Shown here: positions 4,866-13,047 of the stretch, piece after piece
Layout: every line of letters begins with the position of its first letter
Position numbering within the stretch: the stretch's first letter is position 1
DNA from: an uncultured Rhizobiaceae group bacterium
GTDB taxonomy: Bacteria > Pseudomonadota > Alphaproteobacteria > Rhizobiales > Rhizobiaceae
Assembly (NCBI GenBank): GCA_938009335.1
Contig: CALLHT010000289.1
Coordinates: forward strand, 1 to 17,792
Direction: 5' to 3'
DNA: 17,792 nt
The notes under the pieces: generated by a model
Database searches by the model: none
Told to the model about the DNA's origin: nothing
What the model saw: only the letters and a program-made list of their open reading frames with translations
Position numbers and translations under genes: made by a program

Positions 4866-7532
4866 ATGGGCATGCCAGGGTTAAAACCTGTCATTAGAAC
4901 AGGTTTTCTAAAGTGTACGATGCGTAAGGCCATCGATTGTTGCAAAACAGTCGTTGGCCCAGCCATGTGCAATTCAGTTTCGACACAGCCCTTCGGCAGT
5001 GCGGGGCGAGCTTTTCCACGTCTTAAAAAACGAATGAACACAATCCTGCTTGCAAGCAGCATATTAGGTTCGAACCTAGCTCTTCAGCCGGCATTTTCCC
5101 AAGAACACCTCATACCGGTCAATGTATCTGATCTTCCAGTGCCATTAAATGGCACTTCAATTTTAATGTTGGCTGTTTTTGGCGGCGCAATGAGTTTTGC
5201 GCTTTTATCTGCATTTTGGATGATACGAGAAAGAACCCGTGTCGTCGAAGAAAACAGGGCCCTGAAGGTTGGAATAACAGAACTCAAAGCCGCCAACGAT
5301 AGAAACGAAGCCCTTTTAACCAACCCGGGCCAGATCACGATTGTTTGGAACAATCAGGACGACAGTCCGGTTGGGTATGGTGAACTAAGTGAAGCGACTG
5401 GCGTTCCCAATTCAATCGAAAGTTTCCTGAGCTTTGGCATTTGGGCGGAGCCGGCTTCTGCTGAAACTCTGACTGAGATGATCAATGAACTACGGGAACA
5501 TGGGCGGACATTTGACGTAGTTTTGCGAACAAAGACCGGCATTATGCTCAATGTTACGGGCAACACTTCCGGCAGCTTCGCTTACGCCCGTTTCTCGAAT
5601 TTGGAAAAAGAGCGTGAAGAACATGCAAAGCTAAAGTCAAAACATGAGAGACTGGAGACGACCTTCTCTACGCTGGAAAACTTGCTTCGCAAACTTCCAA
5701 TGCCTTTCTGGATTCGCTCTGAAGACGGCAAACTGTCTTGGGTAAACCGCGCCTATACCGATGCAGTTGAGGGGGAAACGCCCAAAGAAGTTGTTCAACA
5801 GAATGTGGATTTGTTCGATCCGGGACTTAGAGACCGCATCCGCGAGGCAGATGCAGATGGCAAACTGTTTCATGAGGAGGTTCCCGCCACGGTGGCAGGT
5901 GACAGAAAACGGCTCGAAGTCTTCGGGATGCGGTCAGAGGCAGGCATCGCTGGCATAGCAATTGATAAAAGTGATCTTGAACAAGCGCGACGTACATTGG
6001 AAGAAACCAATGATGGTCATGCACGGATGTTAGATCAACTCGCTACTGCTGTAGCCATCTTCGACAAATCAAAGAAACTGGTCTTCTTCAACAGCGGGTT
6101 CCAACATCTATGGAAACTCGATCCGGCATTTCTGGAATCAGCGCCATCAAACGCTGAAGTCCTTGATGCCATGCGGGATGTGAAACTGCTTCCAGACCAC
6201 CCTGATTGGAGAAAATGGCGTGAAGGACAACTGGAAGTCTATCAGGCGTTAGAGACTGCTGAAGAATGGTGGCATCTCCTCGATGGGCAAACCGTTCGCG
6301 TTGTTGTTAGCCCGCAAAATACCGGCGGCGCTGCTTGGGTCTTCGAAAATGTAACCGAGCGTCTTGCACTGGAAAGCAATTACAACTCTCTAATCAGGAT
6401 TCAAGGCGAGACCTTAGATCACCTTACTGAAGCTGTGGCTGTGTTCGCTTCAGACGGAAAACTCAAACTCTTCAATCCAGCCCTTGAAGAACTTTGGACA
6501 AACGCCGGCATCAATGTTGAGGAAGGCCTACACATTTCGAGCATCATTAGAGACTGGAACGACAGCATCTCCAATGAGCAGGCTCTTCACGTCATTCTGG
6601 GAAAAATCACCGGATTTGATGATCAACGCGATGGCTTGAATGGAAGAATGCACTTGAGAAGCGATAAGACGCTTGAATATTCTGTTGTGCCGCTCCCAGA
6701 AGGTCAGTCCATGCTTACGCTGGTCGACATTTCTGCAAATGTGAATTTTGAGAGAGCCTTGAACGAGCGGGCAGAAGCGCTGGAAGCTTCTGACCATCTG
6801 AAAAGCAAATTCATTCAACATGTATCCTACGAATTACGCGCACCGCTGACCAGCATTTCCGGATTTGGTGAACTGTTGGGAACCCCTGCTCTTGGCGAAT
6901 TGAATGACAAACAGAGCGAGTATCTCGGTCATATTCACTCATCTGTAGATGTTCTGCGAAACCTGGTTGATGACATTCTCGATCTTGCCTCCATCGATGC
7001 TGAAGCTATTGAACTCAATCAAGAAGCTATCCAGTTCCAGTCGGCGGTCGATCATGTTCTGTATTCTGTCATCGAGCCAATCAAAGAAAAGGGCCTGCAC
7101 ATCGATGTGCATGTTGCAAAGACTGCAGACATGTTGTTTGCAGATCGTGATCGCTTCTGCCAGATTTTGAAAAATCTTGTGTCGAATGCAATCAACTTCT
7201 CTCCAGACAACGGCACCATAAAAATATCCGGAGCGGTTTTGGCCAATCACTACGAACTTCGTGTTATTGACGAGGGACCTGGTGTTGACCCAGTAAATCG
7301 CGAGCACATTTTTGATCGCTTTGAATCACAGCCTGCAATTGGAAAACGCACAGGAACAGGTCTGGGCCTTTCAATTGTGAAAGGCTTTGTCGAATTGCAT
7401 GGCGGATCAGTCGAGTTGGAAGACACGCAAAATCACGGCGCTTCGTTCTTATGCCGCTTCCCGTTGCAAGGTGAAACTGTTGGACCCTTGGAAATTGAAG
7501 ACAACACAACGTCTACTTCAGCGGCAGCATGA
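4866..7532 (+). CDS. divL: DivL-type atypical (tyrosine) histidine kinase
   Basis: Membrane-linked PAS histidine-kinase homologue that, as DivL in alphaproteobacteria, binds DivK and tunes the CckA-ChpT-CtrA cell-cycle pathway. Using the ATG at 4866 (888 residues), hydrophobic stretches lie at about 57-78 and 98-117, followed by a PAS-like region (about 157-240), a coiled coil (about 243-275) and three more PAS-like regions around 281, 395 and 524. The dimerisation helix has HVSYELRAPLTSI: Tyr655 replaces the phospho-acceptor His, the DivL hallmark. The ATPase domain keeps the N-box (about 766-780), G1 DEGPGV near 801 and G2 GTGLGLSIV near 830. GAGAGGA precedes the 4866 start, but the Met at 5034 begins a signal-like segment and could be the true start. 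Between ahcY and tsaE is the usual rhizobial locus of divL. Confidence 0.87.
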   Translation: MGMPGLKPVIRTGFLKCTMRKAIDCCKTVVGPAMCNSVSTQPFGSAGRAFPRLKKRMNTILLASSILGSNLALQPAFSQEHLIPVNVSDLPVPLNGTSILMLAVFGGAMSFALLSAFWMIRERTRVVEENRALKVGITELKAANDRNEALLTNPGQITIVWNNQDDSPVGYGELSEATGVPNSIESFLSFGIWAEPASAETLTEMINELREHGRTFDVVLRTKTGIMLNVTGNTSGSFAYARFSNLEKEREEHAKLKSKHERLETTFSTLENLLRKLPMPFWIRSEDGKLSWVNRAYTDAVEGETPKEVVQQNVDLFDPGLRDRIREADADGKLFHEEVPATVAGDRKRLEVFGMRSEAGIAGIAIDKSDLEQARRTLEETNDGHARMLDQLATAVAIFDKSKKLVFFNSGFQHLWKLDPAFLESAPSNAEVLDAMRDVKLLPDHPDWRKWREGQLEVYQALETAEEWWHLLDGQTVRVVVSPQNTGGAAWVFENVTERLALESNYNSLIRIQGETLDHLTEAVAVFASDGKLKLFNPALEELWTNAGINVEEGLHISSIIRDWNDSISNEQALHVILGKITGFDDQRDGLNGRMHLRSDKTLEYSVVPLPEGQSMLTLVDISANVNFERALNERAEALEASDHLKSKFIQHVSYELRAPLTSISGFGELLGTPALGELNDKQSEYLGHIHSSVDVLRNLVDDILDLASIDAEAIELNQEAIQFQSAVDHVLYSVIEPIKEKGLHIDVHVAKTADMLFADRDRFCQILKNLVSNAINFSPDNGTIKISGAVLANHYELRVIDEGPGVDPVNREHIFDRFESQPAIGKRTGTGLGLSIVKGFVELHGGSVELEDTQNHGASFLCRFPLQGETVGPLEIEDNTTSTSAAA

Positions 7533-7535
7533 TGC

Positions 7536-9011
7536 ATGGGATTTACATTAACCACCCCAAATACTGAAGCGACAGAGCGCCTGGGCGCGGATATCGCGTG
7601 CGGATTAAAACCGGGCGACCTAATTTTGCTATCGGGAGAATTAGGGGCAGGAAAGACAACCTTCTCGCGCGCGATGATCAGACAAATGGCTGAGGATATG
7701 GAACTTGAGGTCCCCAGCCCGACCTATACAATTTGCCAGAGTTATGATGCTCGCATACCGCTTCATCACTACGACCTTTATAGACTTTCCAACCTTGAAG
7801 AACTGGACGAACTCGGCTGGCAAGAGCAGTTGGAAAGTGGTTGTGCTCTAATGGAATGGCCGCAAAATGTGTTTGATGCAATGCCACCAGACGCCATTTT
7901 GATCAGCCTAAAAGAAGAAGACGAAAATACCCGCACGATTGAGATATCAGCCCCACCCAAAACATTGGAGCGTTTGAAGCGCAGTCTCGATATACGAGAG
8001 TTCCTCACGTTGCATGGACATGAGCATTCATCGCGAAAGTTTCTGACAGGAGACGCATCCGCCAGAGCTTACGAAACCATTGGCGACGAAAACCTCATTC
8101 TGATGAACTCACCCGCAATGCCGGATGGTCCAATCATCAAGGATGGAAAACCATATAGCCAGATCGCTCATTTGGCAGAAGATGTTACAGCTTTCGTGGC
8201 AGTTGCAGATCTTTTAAGAGAAAACGGATTTCGAGCTCCTGAAATTTTCTGCCAAGATCTCGATGCAGGCCTATTGCTCACCGAAAATCTTGGGTCAGCA
8301 ACGATTATTGATCACAACCGCGCACCCATCCCTGAACGTTACAAAGCATCCATCGCGCTGCTCGCGGAAATGCATCAGAAGACTTTTCCAAGCGAAACGG
8401 GTTTTGGCAACAATCAGATCCATCACATCCCTCAATATGACCCTGATGCAATGATGATCGAAGTCGAACTTCTGAAGGATTGGTATATCCCCCACGAAGC
8501 CAAAACTGACATCGACACGCGTGAGTTCACTCAAATTTGGCAAGAGCTTATTGGCAAAGCTCAGAACCATCCCGCCTCATTGGTTTTACGCGATTACCAT
8601 TCCCCAAACATCATCTGGCTTGATGGTAGTACACCGGTTGAACAAGTCGGTTTGATTGACTTTCAGGATGCGATGATTGGCCCAGAAGCTTATGATGTTG
8701 CCTCACTTGCTCAAGATGCACGGGTAGATGTAAGTGCCGACCTGGAAGCTGAGTTGGTTACACATTATATAACCCTCAGAACGCAGGCTTCGGCACCTTT
8801 CGATGAAGACATATTCCGCGAAAGCTACGCCATCATGTCAGCGCTTAGGGTTACCAAAATTCTTGGCATCTTCATTCGGCTAGACGTGCGCGACGGCAAA
8901 CCTCACTATCGCGCTCATCTCCCACGGATGCGTGAGTATTTGAAACGCAGCCTCAATCATCCGGTTCTGGCAGACTATAAAAACTGGCTTGAGAGCGTCA
9001 TGAAATTGTAA
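7536..9011 (+). CDS. Fused TsaE ATPase and AmgK-type sugar kinase
   Basis: A 491-residue two-domain protein. Residues 1 to about 145 are TsaE, the ATPase of the TsaB-TsaD-TsaE complex that makes threonylcarbamoyl-adenosine at tRNA position 37; its P-loop GELGAGKTT is at 34-42 (Lys40), followed by SPTYT and LYRL family motifs. Residues from about 165 are an aminoglycoside-phosphotransferase-fold kinase with LTGDASARAY at its start, catalytic loop LRDYHSPN (Asp353, Asn358) and metal-binding IDFQD (Asp375). With murU next door, this half fits AmgK, which phosphorylates N-acetylmuramate/N-acetylglucosamine at the anomeric position in cell-wall recycling. The gene starts three bases after the divL stop with no clear ribosome site, suggesting coupling. 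The fusion is known in Hyphomicrobiales; AmgK specificity is inferred from family and neighbour. Confidence 0.92.
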   Translation: MGFTLTTPNTEATERLGADIACGLKPGDLILLSGELGAGKTTFSRAMIRQMAEDMELEVPSPTYTICQSYDARIPLHHYDLYRLSNLEELDELGWQEQLESGCALMEWPQNVFDAMPPDAILISLKEEDENTRTIEISAPPKTLERLKRSLDIREFLTLHGHEHSSRKFLTGDASARAYETIGDENLILMNSPAMPDGPIIKDGKPYSQIAHLAEDVTAFVAVADLLRENGFRAPEIFCQDLDAGLLLTENLGSATIIDHNRAPIPERYKASIALLAEMHQKTFPSETGFGNNQIHHIPQYDPDAMMIEVELLKDWYIPHEAKTDIDTREFTQIWQELIGKAQNHPASLVLRDYHSPNIIWLDGSTPVEQVGLIDFQDAMIGPEAYDVASLAQDARVDVSADLEAELVTHYITLRTQASAPFDEDIFRESYAIMSALRVTKILGIFIRLDVRDGKPHYRAHLPRMREYLKRSLNHPVLADYKNWLESVMKL

Positions 9012-9057
9012 CAATCCCTATGCAAAAGATGTGTAGGAAAAAAGTAAGAACGAGATA

Positions 9058-9077
9058 CGGGCGAGAGGTAGTGCCCG
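9058..9077 (+). other. Short hairpin in the murU leader
   Basis: CGGGC (9058-9062) can pair with GCCCG (9073-9077) over a ten-base loop, 13 bases ahead of the murU ATG and just before its GGAGA ribosome site (9082-9086). It sits in the 79-base gap after tsaE-amgK. There is no T tract, so it is not a convincing terminator; it may be chance. Confidence 0.25.
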
Positions 9078-9090
9078 GACTGGAGATTGA

Positions 9091-9846
9091 ATGACTGAAC
9101 AATCAGCCATTGATAAAGACATATGGGAACGCGCTCCAAAAAAGGCAATGATCCTTGCAGCAGGTCTTGGAACGCGAATGCGTCCAATTACCGACACGAC
9201 CCCCAAACCATTGATAAAAGTTCACGGCAAATCCATGCTGGATCATGCGCTGGATTCACTAAAACGCTCTGGCGTTGAAGAGGTTGTGTTGAATGTCCAT
9301 TATTTGGCAGATCAAATTGAGGATCATATTCGTGCGCGAACAGACATGAAAATCGAGATTTCCGATGAACGCGATCAATTGCTGGATTCGGGCGGCGGTA
9401 TCGCAAAAGCATTGCCAATTCTGGGAGATGATCCCTTCTACCTCTTAAATGCCGATTCGTTCTGGGTTGAAGGATGTAAGCCAAATCTCCTTCGCATGGC
9501 TGAGCTTTGGGACAAAGACGAGATGGATATCTTGCTATTGCTGTCCAGCATGGCAACCGCCGTTGGATTTGGTTCGCTAGGTGACTTTACCATGGACGCT
9601 GATGGCCGATTGGAGCGTCGAACAGAAAACAATGTGGCACCGTTTGCCTATGCGGGAGCTGCAATCCTGGATCCATCAATCTTTAACGATGCACCAGCTG
9701 GCCCGTTCAGCCTCAACAGGCAATTTGACGAAGCGCTTGAAAAGCAACGCCTGTTTGGGTTACGCCTAGAAGGGCTTTGGCTTCATGTGGGAACGCCCGA
9801 GGCAATCCACGAAGCAGAAGCAGCAATAGCAAAAAGCGCCGCCTGA
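9091..9846 (+). CDS. murU: Nucleotidyltransferase, probable MurNAc-1-phosphate uridylyltransferase MurU
   Basis: A 251-residue cytoplasmic sugar-phosphate nucleotidyltransferase. The N-terminal signature AAGLGTRMRP (23-32) binds the nucleotide phosphates, PKPL follows as in all such enzymes, and LLNADSFW near 115-122 carries the metal-binding Asp. Its position directly after an AmgK-like kinase points to MurU, which joins MurNAc 1-phosphate to UTP to give UDP-MurNAc. That route bypasses MurA and can underlie intrinsic fosfomycin tolerance. GGAGA at 9082-9086 supports the ATG at 9091; the roughly 17 residues before the signature are somewhat longer than in Pseudomonas MurU. A mannose-1-phosphate or glucose-1-phosphate transferase is the alternative by fold alone, but context favours MurU. 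Confidence 0.87.
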   Translation: MTEQSAIDKDIWERAPKKAMILAAGLGTRMRPITDTTPKPLIKVHGKSMLDHALDSLKRSGVEEVVLNVHYLADQIEDHIRARTDMKIEISDERDQLLDSGGGIAKALPILGDDPFYLLNADSFWVEGCKPNLLRMAELWDKDEMDILLLLSSMATAVGFGSLGDFTMDADGRLERRTENNVAPFAYAGAAILDPSIFNDAPAGPFSLNRQFDEALEKQRLFGLRLEGLWLHVGTPEAIHEAEAAIAKSAA

Positions 9847-9857
9847 CACAGGAAAAG

Positions 9858-9907
9858 TGAACGGGTTTGCGCGCAACAGGGAGCGTGAACGATCCGTTCA
9901 AACGATC
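9858..9907. repeat. Cluster of TGAACG/CGTTCA and AACGATC repeats before addB
   Basis: TGAACG at 9886-9891 and CGTTCA at 9895-9900 form a six-base inverted repeat around ATC. TGAACGG at 9858-9864 is another copy able to pair with CCGTTCA (9894-9900). AACGATC occurs at 9888-9894 and again at 9901-9907. The cluster lies in the 90-base murU-addB gap and may be a leader structure; no T tract follows, so it does not look like a terminator. Confidence 0.35.
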
Positions 9908-9936
9908 AGGCAGAGGTTTCTAAAACCAATCACCAT

Positions 9937-12900
9937 TTGCGGAATGTGTTCACCATCGCGCCCGGCAGCGATTTTCTCCACACGCTCGTAGATGCGTTTC
10001 TGGACGGAACCCTGATTGACAATTTCCATTCGGCGCATAATCCGCTTTTGTTGCCAGATGCCACAATTTACGTTCCAAACCGGCGGGCTGCGCGCGCTTT
10101 ATCCAGTGCGTTTCTTGCCCGCTTTGAAGGTAGTGCAACACTTCTTCCCAAAATTCGTACTCTGGGGGACACAGACGAAGATGAGTTTGGCATCAATCCG
10201 GACGGCACAGAGATTACAAACCTGCCAAATGCGATTGGTTCTATGGATAGAACCCTTCAACTGGCAATGCTGGTTCAAAGCTGGAAAGACCGACTTGCCT
10301 TCGATATCCAAGAACTCTTTGGCGATGAGACCATTGCCATTCCGACCAGCACCGCAGATTCCATTCGTCTCGCAGATGATCTTGCAAACCTCCTAACCCA
10401 GATCACTCAAGAAGAAACTAACTGGGAAAAAGTCAGTGAGCTTGTTCCGGAAGACCATGCGGACTGGTGGCGGTTAACATCTGAGTTTTTGAAAATCATC
10501 ATGCAATACTGGCCGGAGTACTTAAAAGAAAACAATCTAACCGATCCGGCAGATCGCGCCTTAAAGCTCTTGAGGGCGCGTGCAGAAAAATACAAAACCA
10601 ATCCGCCTGTGGGCCCTGTGATCGTTGCCGGGACAACAGGTTCTGTTCCCTCAACCCAACGCCTGTTGCAAGCTGTTGCGAGCTTACCCAATGGAGCCAT
10701 CGTCTTACCGGGCCTTGATCTTGATATGACCGATACGGCCTGGAACAGGTTACGCTCGTCACAATTACCAGACGATCCGCTGATCGAATCCCATCCACAA
10801 TTTGGATTGGCCCGGACGCTGAGTTTTCTGAAAGTTGATCGCACAAATGTACAGGAACTTGGTGCTGCTTCTCCTACTCTCGATTTACGCACCAACATAA
10901 TCAGCACGGCGCTATCGCTTTCAGACCTGAGTGCAGATTGGCTAGAGGAACTTGAAACAAGCACTGAAGAGGCAAGAACCAACGCGTTTGCAGACGTAGC
11001 ACTGATTGAAGCTGTTAATGAACGTCAGGAAGCACTCGCAATCGCAACAGCATTACGGGAAGTGCTAGAGGATGAAACCTCAAATGCTGCACTGGTTACG
11101 CCAGATAGAAATCTGGCGCAGCGTGTTTCAATGGAGCTTCTGCGTTTTGGCGTAAACGTCGATGACTCTGCCGGTGTGCCGCTTGCGGTCACGGAGGCTG
11201 GAGTTTTCCTTCTCGGATTAACGCAGGTAACACAAAAAAAACCGTTGCATCCGGAAATTACCGCATTCCTTAAAAATCCACTTTGTCTTGCCGGTTTTTC
11301 ATTGAATGAAAGTGAGACGTTTGCGCAGATGTTTGAAATCCTGTGCCTGCGCGGCAGCATTCATACTCCGTCAGCCGGAAACTATTGCGACTTTCTCAAA
11401 ATCCGAAAACAGACGCTGCTCGATAACCCAAGAACCGCAAACCGCATCGAAAACATAAGCGAAGAATTCTGGATCGCATTTGAAGCTTGGCTGACAAACA
11501 TAGATCAAACGATCACACCGGTCGCGATGTTAAAAAGCTCTGTCGAACACATCAGCATGTCCGGCGTATTTCTAAGCTTACGAAATGCAATGGTTGGTCT
11601 CTCTCAGAACCAAGAAGGTACCGTTACGCTTTCAACCCTGCGCGGCGCAAGTGAACTGGATGCCTTCATCCAAGAGCTTGTTACAAGCTGTGCTGAAGAT
11701 TATGCCGTTGCGCCTGACGAGATACCCGATGTTTTAGATGCCCTACTCGCAGGACGCGTATGCCGTACCGGCGGAAATACCCACCCTAGACTTCATATCT
11801 ATGGTCCGTTGGAAGTGCGCCTATTGAAACATGATCGGGTAATCCTTGCAGGCCTGAATGAGGATACCTGGCCACAGAACAACCGCAGTGATGCATTCCT
11901 CAATCGCACACTGCGCAGACAACTCAACATGCCTTCCCCTGAGCGCAGAACAGGTCTGGCAGCTCATGACTTCCAGCAACTAACCGGCGCACGCGAAGTA
12001 ATCTTTTCCCGCTCAGGGCGTGTGGATAAATCACCAACGGTTGCCTCACGCTGGTTACAGCGGCTGAACGCTCTTCTAGGCAAAAATCTATCCAGCGAGC
12101 TCAAAGAACGCGGCAATCGATATATCCAATACGCAAACGCATTGGATGCGCCGCAAATCCGTGGTGAACGCGCAAAGCGTCCCAATGAAAAACCACCGGT
12201 TTCAGTCAGACCCAAAGGGCTACCAGTCACAGACATAGAAACGTGGATTCGCGATCCGTATGCCCTATACGCAAAACGCATTCTAAAACTCAAGCCCCTT
12301 GATCCGCTGGAACGCGAGCCAGACGCGCTCCTCAAAGGCATTCTCTATCACGCCATACTGGAAGCCTATGTAGAGACGGGCGGACCCGAAAAGCCACTAA
12401 ACCAGCGGCACGAACATTTGATGATGATCGCTGCACAAAAGATTGAACAAGAAAACCTTGCACCAGACATCGAGATCATCTGGAAGCTGCGCTTTGAGGA
12501 CATCGCAAAAGCCTATCTCGACTGGGAGGCGAGCTATCAAGAGGCAACAGATATCTCAAAAATTCTTACCGAGATCGATGGCGAAATTCCTGTTGGAGAA
12601 AACAGCTTCAAACTCAGCGCACGGGCAGACCGGATTGATGTGATGGGAAACGGAGAGATCAACCTGTTCGATTACAAGACGGGTGGTAGTCCAAGCAAAG
12701 ATCAGGCGCGAACACTTTCCCCTCAACTGGCGCTTGAAGCTTTGATCGCACAACGCGGTGGCTTTAAAACCCTAGGCGCATCTGTGATTGCTGACATGAA
12801 ATATTTGCGCCTTCGAACGGGCGAAACCATTGGCGCGGAGAAAATTGCCGACGCGAAAAATCCGCTCGATGAGATTATTGCCCGCGCCGATGATAATCTC

Positions 12901-13047
12901 GAAGAATTGGTCGCAGCTTACTCCCACGAAGACCAAGGTTATTTATCCCGTTTCGCACCGTTCAAGGATAGCGAAATGAATGGCGATTATGACCATCTGG
13001 CACGGGTTCGCGAGTGGTCCTTTGGTGAGGAGGACGGAGATGAGTAA
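9937..13047 (+). CDS. addB: Double-strand break repair protein AddB, non-ATG start
   Basis: Subunit of the AddAB helicase-nuclease that resects double-strand breaks for RecA loading. The N-terminus has the alphaproteobacterial pattern FTIAPGSDFLHTL, then NRRAARALSSAF. No Walker A motif is present, so helicase activity must come from AddA. The C-terminal PD-(D/E)XK nuclease shows His805 (GILYHAIL), Asp898 (ARADRIDV) and the DYKTG core (Asp912, Lys914), and the protein ends with the typical DYDHLARVREWS. Its last 300 residues contain no cysteine, so the iron-sulphur cluster of Firmicutes AddB is absent. Homology begins at once after the TTG at 9937. No in-frame ATG or GTG exists between it and the stop at 9886; a GTG at 9946 is the alternative. 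Length is 1036 residues. Confidence 0.93.
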   Translation: MRNVFTIAPGSDFLHTLVDAFLDGTLIDNFHSAHNPLLLPDATIYVPNRRAARALSSAFLARFEGSATLLPKIRTLGDTDEDEFGINPDGTEITNLPNAIGSMDRTLQLAMLVQSWKDRLAFDIQELFGDETIAIPTSTADSIRLADDLANLLTQITQEETNWEKVSELVPEDHADWWRLTSEFLKIIMQYWPEYLKENNLTDPADRALKLLRARAEKYKTNPPVGPVIVAGTTGSVPSTQRLLQAVASLPNGAIVLPGLDLDMTDTAWNRLRSSQLPDDPLIESHPQFGLARTLSFLKVDRTNVQELGAASPTLDLRTNIISTALSLSDLSADWLEELETSTEEARTNAFADVALIEAVNERQEALAIATALREVLEDETSNAALVTPDRNLAQRVSMELLRFGVNVDDSAGVPLAVTEAGVFLLGLTQVTQKKPLHPEITAFLKNPLCLAGFSLNESETFAQMFEILCLRGSIHTPSAGNYCDFLKIRKQTLLDNPRTANRIENISEEFWIAFEAWLTNIDQTITPVAMLKSSVEHISMSGVFLSLRNAMVGLSQNQEGTVTLSTLRGASELDAFIQELVTSCAEDYAVAPDEIPDVLDALLAGRVCRTGGNTHPRLHIYGPLEVRLLKHDRVILAGLNEDTWPQNNRSDAFLNRTLRRQLNMPSPERRTGLAAHDFQQLTGAREVIFSRSGRVDKSPTVASRWLQRLNALLGKNLSSELKERGNRYIQYANALDAPQIRGERAKRPNEKPPVSVRPKGLPVTDIETWIRDPYALYAKRILKLKPLDPLEREPDALLKGILYHAILEAYVETGGPEKPLNQRHEHLMMIAAQKIEQENLAPDIEIIWKLRFEDIAKAYLDWEASYQEATDISKILTEIDGEIPVGENSFKLSARADRIDVMGNGEINLFDYKTGGSPSKDQARTLSPQLALEALIAQRGGFKTLGASVIADMKYLRLRTGETIGAEKIADAKNPLDEIIARADDNLEELVAAYSHEDQGYLSRFAPFKDSEMNGDYDHLARVREWSFGEEDGDE

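Noticed and set aside
10407..10982. 191-codon minus-strand frame inside addB
   Set aside because: It is Ser/Arg/Val-rich, lacks recognisable motifs, and lies opposite a well-supported coding region; a shadow frame.
12980..13039. Longer AddA start
   Set aside because: The extra 20 codons are an out-of-frame reading of the AddB tail; the ATG at 13040 has a strong ribosome site and starts the homology.
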